A stretch of 64,000 bases of DNA from Eutypa lata. Lineage: Eukaryota > Ascomycota > Sordariomycetes > Xylariales > Diatrypaceae. A program made the translations under genes and the position numbers. Location of the stretch: the NCBI GenBank assembly GCA_022661535.1, contig JAKULF010000007.1, positions 4,092,001 through 4,156,000 on the forward strand, written 5' to 3'. Below are positions 37,369 through 50,295 of the stretch, in pieces. How positions within the stretch are numbered: position 1 is the first letter of the stretch; every line of letters starts with the position of its first letter. A model generated the notes under the pieces. That model was not told the DNA's origin. It did no database searches and was given only the letters and a program-made list of their open reading frames with translations.

Positions 37369-38180
37369 GAGTAATTCGCTGGAGGTTTAGGGCGAAGATG
37401 AAATGAGGTATTATATTATACTGTACACCCCGACGATGATACCCAGAAATGTCACAATAGGTAGACCCCTAAGATGAAGGCTTGACTAATTACACTGCGA
37501 ACTTGTGGGTGGGAACAATGGAGTATTATGTTTAAACGCGCTGTTGTATAAATAGCTTAGACTACTAGATTTCTAGATACAACGCGTACAGTCATGCTCA
37601 AAGAGGTGGGTATTGTAATCCCTCCTGTTCATATATGTAAAGGAGGTCAATATCCAAGACACCTGACTGCAATGAGACGTTTAACTGTTGTTTCCCAATA
37701 TCCAACAAAAGACGAGAGAGCACCAGAACCAACAATTTGTCAGGGGGTGCGAGAGTATCTCAAAATAGCAACCGCGTTCTGAGCATAGCAGATCCCTCAT
37801 TATATTCCAGGAAATGCTAGCAGAATAATCCAGACATGATTGCTGATGCTGATGCTCCCGCGCTTGTTGTCACAAAGAAACTCCCGCCTGATCCTATATA
37901 CACACTGACAATCTGTACACACTGCTTCCTTTACTCGCGCGCTGATCGCCCTGCTTACACCTGGCTGTCAAAGCTTCCAATTTTCGAATTCTCCATATCT
38001 GTACATAGGATGGGCGTTATGACGACGGCACGTTTCATTTTGATTTCGGTTTCCATCATGGTCGTGCTCATGGACAGTCGTAACTCTCCTCCTTCCTTTC
38101 AACATAAAATCCAGCAGTAGCACAGGTCATAGCAGCGTTCCGAGCAGTTTTTTTCTCGGGGGGGTCTAGGTCAGAAAGCT
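37369..38180. other. Convergent intergenic region between the Alba-like gene and vtc1
   Basis: About 0.8 kb containing the 3' ends of two convergent genes. Two short open frames at 37594-37782 and 37836-38120 show no family features. I see no RNA gene or clear repeat. Confidence 0.55.
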
Positions 38181-38667
38181 TTAGTTCTTCTTGCCACCCG
38201 CCGCACCAGCGTACGTGATCCGGAGCACGAAGTTGACGATGACGGCCAGCAACAAGATGATAGCCAGGACGGTGGGGCCGAAGCGGTCGTCGAACCCGGC
38301 TTGGCCCCTCACACGAATCGATTTCGCCCGCCAATGGTAGGTAAACAGCGCGTATAGCATGGTCAGCATGGCGACGCCGGTGAACAGGAAGGCGGAGATG
38401 AAGGCGGGCCGGTCGCCGAAGTTCAGCATGCCGATGGCCAGGGCACCGAGGATGACGGTGAAGTTCAGCCACGACAGGAACGTGCGCTCGTTGGCGAAGA
38501 AGACCTTGGGCTCGACGCGCGTCGGTAGGGCAATGCGCTTGCCTATATATTAAAAAGAGGTACACGAGAGACGTATTAGATCGATGGGCTTTTTCTCGTC
38601 AGGGAAAGAAAGGGGGATGGTTTTTGTTTATACCTGGAGCGGTCTGGAGAAGAGGTTGGCTCGACAT
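38181..38667 (-). CDS. vtc1: Vacuolar transporter chaperone subunit 1 (Vtc1), 2 exons
   Basis: Exons are 38667-38634 and 38542-38181 (intron 91 nt), giving 131 residues against 129 for yeast Vtc1. The protein is a compact DUF202/VTC1 domain with three membrane segments: about 45-65 ([17 protein letters not shown]), about 70-92 ([20 protein letters not shown]) and about 105-125 ([16 protein letters not shown]). The N-terminal part has the family's basic positions ([27 protein letters not shown]). Vtc1 combines with Vtc4 or Vtc2/3 to form the vacuolar polyphosphate polymerase that makes polyphosphate from ATP and moves it into the lumen. VTC genes respond to phosphate limitation in yeast, and a CACGTG site lies upstream at 39069-39074. 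It is divergent from the dynein light chain gene. Confidence 0.96.
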
Positions 38668-39674
38668 TTTTGAAGTGTAATTTCGTTGTGTTGATAGATC
38701 AATTGGCTACTTGAATTTCGATGTTGGAGCGAAATATCGATTACTTTAGTTTCGTAAAGACTTTCCGGTGAGATATCTCGACTCCTTCTGTCCTAAACAG
38801 CGCTCCAGCGCTCCTGTTCGTCGAAATAAAAGTAACAGATCACAAAATTGAGACAATGGTGTAGCTCAAGCAAATTGATCTTTGTCGTTAATATAGGAAA
38901 TAAGATAGGCTTGGGGGAAAATAATAAGATGGTTGAATTGAAAATATTTGAAGAGCTTGAAGCAAATAGAGAGAAGCTAAAGAGATACGATGAACGGAGA
39001 TGATGAAGTTTTTACCTAACTGGGTAAGTTGACCTCTAGTGTCTCTACCGGGACTAGCACTAAAGGGGCACGTGTGCTCTGCCGTTGCTACGAGAGGCTT
39101 TGCTAAGGCTCGTGCACTTCAAAGTGCCCTGCCTCTGGCTTGAAGCGGCGGAGGTTGGGTTAAGGTACTCCGTGGGTACAAATGTAACTGGGGATTCTGG
39201 AGGTTCTACGAAGTAAAGCAGGCTAGAATCAGTCAATCAGTATCATGTACGTAATGAGTAAACCATTCGATTAATCAAGCCACAGCTTGGCAAGGCTGCT
39301 AGTTGGTCCAAAAAGTTACTCCTCATTTATTTTCTCAAGTCGTACCAATATTAAAGCCTTGCTTTGTATCACCATCAACATTGAAACCAATCACATGCTC
39401 ATTGCATCTACTTACTTTAAAGGGAATTTTATGTATTTGTCAACTTAAAATGACATGACCTTGATCGCAAAACATAAGAGATTGTCTTAAAAATAGCAGA
39501 GAACCCACCTAGAATCTTCACATCAAAATCTACTTGTATATTCTTTCATCGCCAAAATAACTACCTCGTTCTATGAAATACGATTGATAATTAAATTGCC
39601 TCCTCTCCTCTTCGAACGATCAGACCCCTGTGCAATCGCGAGCTATTCTTACATAGTAACCCCTCATCATCAAA
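38668..39674. promoter_or_regulatory. Shared divergent promoter region of vtc1 and the Tctex-type dynein light chain
   Basis: The two genes start 1,007 bp apart and face away from each other, so both promoters must lie here. One CACGTG site is seen at 39069-39074. No other clear element or gene is visible; the dynein side is AT-rich. Confidence 0.6.
39069..39074. promoter_or_regulatory. CACGTG E-box, candidate Pho4/NUC-1-type phosphate-response site
   Basis: The palindrome CACGTG sits in GGGGCACGTGTGC, about 400 bp upstream of the vtc1 start. In yeast, VTC genes are induced through Pho4, which binds CACGTG cores; N. crassa NUC-1 is the filamentous counterpart. Assignment to phosphate control is inference from the target gene's role, since other bHLH factors bind the same core. 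Confidence 0.35.
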
Positions 39675-40408
39675 ATGGCTTCTCAGTCGACTGCGGTAAG
39701 TCATCCCTTTAGACTGACTATGAAACCTTGACAGAATAACCTTCGTAGTAATTGGTACTAATCAAACCTGCCATCCGGTAGCCGATTTCCAGCACTAGAC
39801 TTAAGCAGATCGCTACGGACGTACGTTAAAACTCGATTTGTCCGAAAGGAATACGCGACCCTCCTTATAAGACACGATACTTAAAGCAGATGAAATGTAG
39901 GCTTGCCAAAGCGCCATCGGTAGCGCCGAATATTATGAGCATGTGAAGGTCGAGGGCTGGAATTCGATCATAATCGTATGTGTTCCAACAGCTACAAATT
40001 GAACAACCCCCTACCTACGTATTGGTACCCAACGTTAACGCCCAAGCCCAATATTAGAACTCGATCCTCAAGAATATCATTTCCGAGTCGACCCCGGCTG
40101 GATCGCAAGGCCCTTCGCACAAGTTCGTCGTGAACAGCACCATCGTCCAGCACCTCATCCCCACGTCTGCGCTGAACCGGCCCAAGGGAGGAACCGAGGC
40201 CAAAGCCGACGAACCTCACATCAGCACCAGCAGCGATGGCGGTGCTACCGCTACGGACGGCAAACCCCACGTCGGACGGCGAGGCATGCATGCGGCCACC
40301 CAGGCTTTCTGGGATCAGAAAACCGACGGTCTGTGGAGCTTCAAGTACGACGGTGGCGAATCCAAGGGTATGGATGTGGTGATCACCGTCATCTGGGTTG
40401 CGGTATAA
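39675..40408 (+). CDS. Tctex-type dynein light chain (DYNLT family), 4 exons
   Basis: Exons are 39675-39695, 39782-39820, 39901-39975 and 40058-40408, giving 161 residues. All introns are 80-86 nt with GT...AG ends, and the first three exons encode only 45 residues. Family features are LKQIATDACQSAIGSAEYY near the start, WNSIIINSILKNIISEST, HKFVVNSTIVQH and the C-terminal strand SFKYDGGESKGMDVVITVIW. DYNLT light chains bind the dynein intermediate chain and help in cargo attachment of cytoplasmic dynein, used in nuclear positioning and vesicle transport in hyphae. The protein is longer than animal DYNLT1 (113) because of a Gly/Thr/Ala-rich insertion at about 85-115, common in fungal versions. 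It is divergent from vtc1. Confidence 0.9.
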
Positions 40409-43369
40409 AACGCCGGTCGGTCATGGGATTCACGGCACGGCCGGGAATACCATCGATGATTGAAAAAAAAGCCACCTACCGTCTACTATTGATCATCTCG
40501 GGATACGACGATCTAGCGCTATTACTGCCCGCGCGTGTAGGAAATACTGTACGCTTATTTGCATGGGATGGAGGGGCACTACACAGTTGATACCCGACTT
40601 GCACAAAGGAAAAAGTCTCTTCTAATCGTGCATTCTGGGGGGTACTTGGTAAATGGTTAATACCCAAAAGTTGGTCAGTCTAGGGGAGGGGGTCGGTAGC
40701 GAGGTGTTTATCCATTTCGCAATAAACTGACTTTATTTCTACCAACTGCGAAGTGCTGCTCTCTGTACTGAATCTTGTTCACGTAACATAAAATACATCT
40801 AATATGCACGCCTGTCTATTACTAATTATGGAATTAACTACTGGAATAACTTCGTCTTTACGCTTCACTTTCTGTGTTGCTGATCTCTAGGATTCAAAGC
40901 TGCTGTAGATGAACCCCAGCTCTCCTAACTGCCTATGAATTTGAGGTTGCTCACCTATTTTGGTATTGTACCTATATAGAACGAAGCAGTATGAATACTA
41001 CCTATCACAAAGAACCCAAGGCGGTATTCGCTGCCCGAGTAACTACCAGATATGTACAGCCTTGTGCGAAGATTTTCCGGAATACCGGTAATCGACTAAC
41101 TACATATTAGACTATGTATCTCCATGCAAGCTGAAGATCGTCAAGTCAGGGTCCTACAGTACTCCATAGTATTGCTCCGTAGTAAATACGGTTCGTGGGG
41201 AGGCGGTGTGGGCGAACACAGATGTCAAAGCGGACCAAGTTCGAGAGACACGGAGTGGGAGAGTCTCCTGCATCCAGGTCGTTTTGGAAAAAGGGGGCCG
41301 GGGAATCACCTATGAAGCACTTTATAGCACTCCGGATCTGGGGATCTCTCTTTTCATCTAACTACTTCTTCTAGGTAGGTAAATATTTGTGTACATATAT
41401 AACTAGTCATCTGACTACCTATAAATAGGTGTCTGCGCTGCTCCCCGATAAATCTAAAGCACTAACTAGCGGATGCATAGAACGACATCGAACGTTGTGA
41501 TAACTTCTCGCGGAGTAATCCAACCAGAATAGTGCGTGGGCGACGACTTCTCCGTGATCGGAAGGGTCCACAAATAGGTAGTATTCGGTCTGAACCGAGC
41601 CGAACGTCAAGGGTCCCCACCGGCTGGCTGGCCGGCTATGAGAGCGGCAAGGTGCAAAGTCAGGGTCCTACATACCTACCCACCTAGGGTACATCCGGGA
41701 TCCCCCTATCAAGAACTGCTGCAGCAGCAAAAAGGCGCTGAGAAATCCAGCCAGATCTTCCGAGATCTGGGCTCTTGCAGCCCCTGGTCCACACGTCACA
41801 TCATCATAAAGCGGACAACAGATACCTATCGCGAAGCCATTGCGATACGGGCTGCTGGCGCTGCAACAATGCCATCTACGCCCGTATTCTTTGAACAACA
41901 AAAAAGGGTTGGACGATGCCAACTTTGCGCCGAACAAATGTACCATATACTATGTACTAGTAACAAGACAGAGGGGGGTACTCCCGTGATATGATGGTGC
42001 CTCGCATTGCCGTGCACCGACGGTGTCAAAAATACCTTATTATTAAAGAAACATCTTAATGCACGACACGAGCCTGTTATAGCTGTAGTTCGAGACGAGT
42101 CAAGATTTCTAGTTCCTATATTTGCGGAGCAGCACGTCATTGCGAGTTTTTTTCTCTTTTCTCCCGCCACGCGGGATTTCTCGGCATCTTCATCCTCAGT
42201 GTTAGGTGAGGAAGAGATCGACCATATATGTATCCATACATAGGTTTTCTTCTGAGGGTTCCTCCCCACGAATAGGGAGAGAAAGCCCACGACGATGTTT
42301 ATCTATGTACATAGTAAAGAAAGGAGCACGCGCCCTTGTTGCGTCTCTGGAAGATGTTCACCGTTCAAAACATTGCAGGGATTTTTGCTGAGGTCGGTGA
42401 GAGAAGAGAAGGCTTAGTTATACCCGGGGAAAAAAAGGAGGCTCCAGAGTACTCTCCAGGAACCCAGAACGCCGCACAATATATCAGCGTTGATATGTAA
42501 GTAGGTACAAAATGCGCGAGTAATAAAGATGGCCCTGACCTACCCGATTTTTTCGTTTCCCACATCGTGTGGCGGGTCGTCGGCCTTTTTTTCCCTCGCA
42601 AATAAATGGGTCTGCAAAGGAAACGGTCAGAGACCGGAGGCGAAGCGGTCGCCTATCTGTCTATTACTCTTTTTGTTCTGACGATCTCTTGAAACCAAAG
42701 GTTTTCCCGGTCTTCATTGGAGGGGGTTAGGTGTCCAGAGGAGCAGTGACAATGTCAAAGTTCGATTCCACCGCTAATACTAGCCCATCAGATCTTTGAT
42801 CTTGTCTCCTGTGAAAGAGTCCTGCCATGTGTGTGTGTGTATAGGTTGGTTCGGTGCTAGTGCTAGATTTCGTAAACGCTACCGGAGCATCCGCCTTACT
42901 AGCCTAGGTCCGCCCATGTACAAAACCATCACGATGGGTAGCCCGTGTGGGCATCGTCGGCGGAGAAAGTATCAGAATTGGCTGGGGTGGATGGATAGCT
43001 CCCCACAACAAGACCGCGGTCTCTCTCTCCCTTTTAATGCCGTCTTTAGGAGCTGCTTTATAAACCTCTCAGGCCCCCTTCTCGCCTCCTCTCCTGCCCA
43101 GAATCAACAGATATAGCTATTTTCCACCGAGTCGAAGAGATTATTCAAGAGTGACAACTCGGCCTATTATCCATCTACGACAACTACTACCTAAATCCGA
43201 CCTACTTATATCAGCTGCTACACTAAATTGCTGGATCGTGAACTACGTTTTGAGGTCCTTGTCGGCCAGCGGTGTGTGAGCGCTAGTTAAAACACCAGAC
43301 ATTTACGGGAGCCGAACGATACCAAATTCTCACTTCGAAGAGCCGAGCTTCAAATAATAATATTAAGAC
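40409..43369. other. Gene-free stretch, about 3 kb
   Basis: No supported gene. A B-box-like GTTCGATTCC at 42760-42769 lacks a partner A-box or stems, so I do not call a tRNA. The right end is the promoter and leader of the F-box gene; a TATA-like TTTATAAAC lies at 43057-43065, about 300 bp before the start codon. Several open frames in both strands at 41,640-42,290 overlap and look like chance. Confidence 0.5.
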
Positions 43370-44398
43370 ATGGCGGAAGTCCTTCGAGCAACCACGTTCG
43401 TGGAGGAAATGGCAGATACGGTAGAGCCGCTAGGTCTGTCGAACAGCTTCACGAATCTGAACATGAACATGACCACGGTTCAGGGGGGCCACCAGGGGTC
43501 TCAGAGTTACGTCGTCCGCCTACCACGACGCGCATTCTCTTGCATCGACCAGGGGATCTACGCACAGCACACGCAGAGAAAGCAGCACATAATCAGCGCA
43601 CCACAGACACCACCTCGGCAGCCAACAGACGCAGTAGTGGACATCCGCTCGCAACTCCAGCGCAGGGATGCTCTTCTCGCCGCTGCCGCCGCCGCAGCCG
43701 CAGTTCCCAGGATTCCCAGAACGGCGCGGTTAAACCCTCCCATCCCGAAAAAAATCCACCAGCAGCAGCAGGCCGCAACCGCCGCCATCGAGCAGCGGCC
43801 CGCCATGCCGACGCCGCAGCGCTCCTACTCGGTCATGGACGTGGAGCCGGTGCCGCTGACGCACCAGCCGGGGACGGCGCTCACGCTCCCGGACCTTCCC
43901 GCGGAGCTGCATTACGCCATCTTCGACCTGCTGGATCCGATCGACAGCACGTGTCTGGGGCTCGCGAGCCGCCAGTTCTACGCCATCTTCCGACACCTGC
44001 ACATCGAGTTCGGCGGCAAGAACAACATACCGCTAGGAGCGCGCCGCGAAGGGCCTAACGACATGGAGTGGGTGTGGCGGCACGCGGGGCCGTTCGTCTC
44101 CTCGTCGCCTAGCAAAGGCGGCAACGGTAGTCAGGTAGGGGGGAACAAGCAGAACACGCTCGCGGTGCTCTCGCCCCGCGGCCAGGTCTACTGCCGCAAG
44201 TGCCGCACGGCGCGGTGCGAGCTCCACAAGCACATCCGCGATTTCTTCGACGGCGACCAGGAGTACTGCGAGGTGGCGCAGAAGTTCGGCCGCCCCGCCG
44301 CCGACGACGCGAGACCGATCTGCTACCGCAGCTCGCCGAGGCACCCACACCGCTGTGGGAGACACACGAGACAGCAGCGCGCTGTTCGGCTTGTTTGA
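43370..44398 (+). CDS. F-box protein with C-terminal cysteine-rich region
   Basis: Single exon, 342 residues, start in ACATGGCG. A long low-complexity N-terminus includes an alanine run and glutamine runs. The F-box lies at about 173-212: LPDLPAELHYAIFDLLDPID then STCLGLASRQFYAIF. The C-terminus has regularly placed cysteines and histidines (VYCRKCRTARCELHKHIRDF; EYCEVAQKFGRP; ICYRSSPRHPHRCGRH), which may bind zinc and is shared with other fungal F-box proteins. F-box proteins connect a substrate to the Skp1-Cul1 ubiquitin ligase; the substrate is unknown. GC content is clearly above that of the flanks, as expected for a real coding region, and opposing open frames across it are shadows of that composition. 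Confidence 0.82.
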   Translation: MAEVLRATTFVEEMADTVEPLGLSNSFTNLNMNMTTVQGGHQGSQSYVVRLPRRAFSCIDQGIYAQHTQRKQHIISAPQTPPRQPTDAVVDIRSQLQRRDALLAAAAAAAAVPRIPRTARLNPPIPKKIHQQQQAATAAIEQRPAMPTPQRSYSVMDVEPVPLTHQPGTALTLPDLPAELHYAIFDLLDPIDSTCLGLASRQFYAIFRHLHIEFGGKNNIPLGARREGPNDMEWVWRHAGPFVSSSPSKGGNGSQVGGNKQNTLAVLSPRGQVYCRKCRTARCELHKHIRDFFDGDQEYCEVAQKFGRPAADDARPICYRSSPRHPHRCGRHTRQQRAVRLV

Positions 44399-46253
44399 GA
44401 AGGGAGCGGAGGGCAGGGGAAGAATAAGATACCCAAGTAGGTATTCCCGATACCCGAGATCCTTCCATATACGCTATATGCCAGTGGTACTCTTGGACGT
44501 CTTCAGGACTTCCTGTGAGAGAGTTGCAAGTTTAGATGCCAAGTCTTGCCGGGTGGGTCTACCACCAAGGACAGGACGGAAGGACGGAATGTCCAGCGGG
44601 TGAGGGTTCCAACGGCATTTCCCAATAGTACTGGAATGCATAGGGATCAGTTAGCCGGGTTTAAGAGCACGTGTATGAGATACGTATGTACGTAGGTGGT
44701 TTTTAGAGCATAGATACATAGAGCAAAGATACCAAAACCAAGTTTTATGACCTCAACTACATGCGTCGGGAGCCTTGAAATGGTACAAATCGTGAAGGCA
44801 TACCTAGAATGAAGTAGGTCATTGTTGTAAAAAGCAGGTCTAAAGTTCTTCAGTTAGATAAGATAAGATTATAGATGCAGGTATGTCCTTTTAAGGTATA
44901 GTGAATTCTCTTGATACTGTACCACCTAGGTACATACCTACTATCTACTACCTCTACCTTGAAGCTTAAAGTTAAAGCATCCTTGAAGTCGTCACGTTCA
45001 GTTAATGAGACACCTGTAAGGAAAGCCTTGTAATCACAAGCTGAATCGTGGGAGTAAATTAGCCTAGACGCACATATATATCAAGAACATGCTGGCCTTT
45101 ATAGCAGAGCAATATATCTAAGTTTCGACTTGGCAGCGATGGAAATTGTGTAATCTTAACAGCCGTAAATATGTAGCTAGACAATTCCTAACCAGAGAAT
45201 TCCTTTACATAACCCTAACTAATTAAGAAAGGGGTAACAAGAGAGACAGAGCAAATATTCTCCCATATACTCGATATATGTGAACTTCTATGTTGACACA
45301 GTTGCAATTATCTCTATTAATTATCATTCATGTGTTCCTAACGTCAAGGTATAATTGCCCTCCTTAAGAACGCATTGAGTTCACTAACAGCTATCTAGAA
45401 GCTAGTGAATTGAGTACTTCTTAGGTAAACAGCCGCACTACTGGATAATTGGTTCTGAACAGGACTGAAGTCGGACACAACGTCATTAGCAACCTCCAGG
45501 ATCGATGGTTCTTGTTGCACGTAATACAGTAAAGCAGGGAATTGAAACTTGATGTGCAAGTCTACATTGTTGATAACAACATCAAGCAAACCATAATACG
45601 CTCAATTCCTGTTATTACACGTATTATTGCTTATCCTCGATTCCCGCGATTTATTCAATTTTCTCGAGGAAAAGTCAATGGAATATAATAAAGGTCTCCG
45701 TCAACCTTAATTCCATCAACACGCGATTTTCCCATTACGCGACCGCACAGACGAATACCTCCTACTTAATTACCTCTATCAGCCTTATCTATCTATCAAT
45801 CACACCTAATAACCTACACCAACAAAAGACAGAAATCTATCATCCAGAGAAAGCACGTCAGATCTACGAGACAGGTGTTTAAAATAAATATAACTCTTAA
45901 TAACTACACCGCAACTAAATGCTCATCATCATATATTCTTCCCCCCTTAAACACCTACATGCTTCGACATAGGACATAAGAGCCTTAATAAGATAACTTG
46001 AGAACGAGAGAGAGAGAGAGAGAGAGGATCGCCTTCCTCAACATTCAACACCCACCACCATCCACCACTTAAAACCTCGACAATCGAGAGCACCTACCGA
46101 CTTACGGACCTTCCTACGTACTGACTGGACCTACCCACGCTCATACGCCCGACTTCCCGATCTTGACCCACCACCAACTCATTCGTTGTCCTTTCACGTC
46201 ACATATCACATTGTTACCTACCTACCTACTTTCATTCCTATTTTCCTCAGACA
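44399..46253. other. Intergenic stretch with the leader of the cytidylyltransferase gene
   Basis: About 1.9 kb, AT-rich. A 68-codon minus-strand frame ending at 45395 (YYGLLDVVINNVDLHIKFQF) has no usable ATG and no known family; it may be a relic. A GA run at 46006-46026 lies in what is probably the 5' leader of the next gene, followed by CCACC-rich pyrimidine sequence and TACC repeats up to the ATG. Confidence 0.5.
46006..46026 (+). repeat. (GA)n microsatellite in the probable 5' leader of the cytidylyltransferase gene
   Basis: An uninterrupted GA dinucleotide run of about 21 bp, 228 bp before the ATG. GA tracts in fungal promoters can bind GAGA-type factors or exclude nucleosomes; here that is only a possibility. 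Confidence 0.8.
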
Positions 46254-47826
<1,573 letters not shown>

Positions 47827-50280
47827 CTAGCTAGCTAGCTGCTCAGGGTAGTAGTTATTTGAATATGGGCTATGCTTGTATTGAACAGCTTAACAAGAAG
47901 GGTATGTCGGGTTTTTAGGAGCATTACATTAGATGGGCATACATAGATCCATGGCTGGATGGGAACGAAAGGGGATACAGAAAAAACAGGGCAACATGAC
48001 GTTCAGGGCTCGATCCGTATGATTCTTCCGTCTTTCGCTACACGATGTCGCTGCTGCGAGGTTACTTCGTTACCTAATTTTATCACAAGCTCTCCGTGAG
48101 CACAGACGCTCTTCATGGGAGGAAAAAAAGGAGCTGGGCTTTTCTTAATGCTAATCCACCTCCCCTCCTCCCCCCGCGTCGTCGTCATGGTCGAGTAGCT
48201 AGCTTTAGCCAATATCGTTCGAGACTAGTATCTCTATATATTTCATGTCCTACTTTCTTTTTCAGGTCCCTGTGCATATTCGTCGAGCGGGACTTGCTTG
48301 TAGCTGTGGGATCTAACGTACCGCGCGTGGTCCCAGCAATCCAGTTCGGCCTATGCTTTGTCTTTGTTCGTGTCTATAAGGCCCAGCTTGTAGGCCGGCT
48401 ATGCTACATGACATACATATTTGGTAGCCATTCATTATGCTCCTTTAGATAGGACATCCTCCCTCGGATTGGATTTTGTAAAAGACCGAGTCCCCTTTCT
48501 GTTACGAAAAAACACGAGATTTTGCTTGGTGGCACGGCAGGTTCAGTTAGGCGACGGATCCTCGCATTATACGGAAGCCCATCTCGAAAACTCATGAGGC
48601 TAACTTGAACACTAACTACTTAAGTACGTATGTATGTAGAAGGGTCGATGACCTATTCCTCATATCGAGCAGCAAACATGTGGCTGTAGGGGATGATGCA
48701 GTATTTAGTTCTAGTTGGGGTTTCTCTCATCTTCGACATCAGTGTATATACATAATACCCATATACGTAGTTGATTGATCCCCACCGAATATCGTAATGA
48801 CAGTTTTGAAGCGAGTTTAGTTAGAAATCCAGTCCAGCTAAGTAAGCGATATCCAACAACGTAGGTAAGCTCAACGGCGGCTATCGCGCTAAAGCTGACT
48901 GTCAGGTTTCGAGCTCAACACCTCGTAACAGCTATGGCTTAGATAGGATCTATAATTCGTCATTGAGCTAACTAGCTAGCTCTATTGTTGCTTCTAACTT
49001 GGGAGCGAAGGGGGGTGGTGGGAGTGTAAGTATAGTATGCATGCATGCAATGAGCATCGCCTCTCCTGACTTAAAACTGATTGATTGACTGACTACCTGA
49101 CCCACGCGGAGTCAGCCGTTTCCGTCCGTCTTGCATTTTGCATGCATAGGTGGGTAAAGTAAGTCAGTACATAGATAGATGGATGACTGCATGCATATCT
49201 CTATCTATATATATACACGCACGCCCTACGCGATTGATCTATTGATTTACTGGTTGGTCTTTTGCTTCGTCTTATCGACTGACGTAGACAATACTACTAC
49301 TACTGCTACTTTATATGCTATCTTTAAAACATCAAGGTCCACCTCCGTTGGTAGGAGAATCAGAAACATACTACGAATAGATATGAGAAGAAGAATTTAA
49401 GAGACATACCTTAAGTACCTACTTAGTCACCAACTCCGCCACGGATGATGGTAGGCGGGGTTGGAACACGGTATGAGTTGAACCATAGCTACAGCTTTTT
49501 AGGGTCGGAAGCGATGTTGTTAGCAACGTTGGCGGCGCAACGACTTACTTCCCCGGATGTTAGTACACGGGAATGCAAGCCAAGAGGTGATGTTGGAACT
49601 TTGATCTATGTGCCACTGTAGCGTAGCATAAGAGAGCGAGATAGTGTGAGAGAGGGTTGTAAGGGTGAGAATGAGAATAAGAGAGACAAAGAGTGAGAGG
49701 GGGGCGAAAAAGGGTAAGATAATAGTCAAAATAACTTGATCGATGGAACGGTGTCTTTTTTTACAGATCTGTAGCGTATTGGTCGCTTTTTACTACTATC
49801 TTGGAGCTTAACTAACTAGAGGGTAGGTTTAGAAACGATCATGTGTGTGGGAGAAGACAATAGAGAGAGAGCTAAGCGCCCGAGAAGCGCGGTGACTTGC
49901 TGTTCCCTTCGCTAGGACGAGGCTGAGCTCTCCCACACCGAGATGATCTAGTCTACCCAGTTCGTCCATCTGCAGATGCGGTGTCCTGTCATATGCAGTT
50001 GCAGAGAGAAGCAGGCAAGGCCTTGCACGAATCTGTCTAAAAGGCCCGATCCCGATTTCATCATGTTCCTTTTTTTATTTTACTCGGACACCTACCTACC
50101 TAGCCACCTACCCCTTGGGACCCCAAAATCCGGTCCTTCGAGTAAGGCAAGCGAATGGCCTGTCGTGCTCTCCTCTCCAGAGCAACAGTTACATAGGTAG
50201 CATGGAAGGAATCCCCCCGGATGGAGGTAGATCGGCAAGCCTTCGAGGTAACGGTGGTGCATGTATGCATGTCTCGTTTT

Positions 50281-50295
50281 GGGGGGGGGGGGGGG
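50281..50295 (+). repeat. 15-bp guanine homopolymer
   Basis: Fifteen consecutive G residues in non-coding sequence after CGTTTT. Such a run is prone to length error in sequencing and could form G-quadruplex structure. Confidence 0.85.

Noticed and set aside
42760..42769. B-box-like GTTCGATTCC suggesting a tRNA
   Set aside because: No matching A-box and flanks do not fold into tRNA arms.
43540..44365. Long open frames in other phases and opposite strand over the F-box gene
   Set aside because: They are shadows of GC-rich coding sequence; only the 43370 frame carries the F-box.
45395..45589. Minus-strand frame with a protein-like sequence
   Set aside because: No ATG, preceded by a stop, too short to assign; at most a relic.
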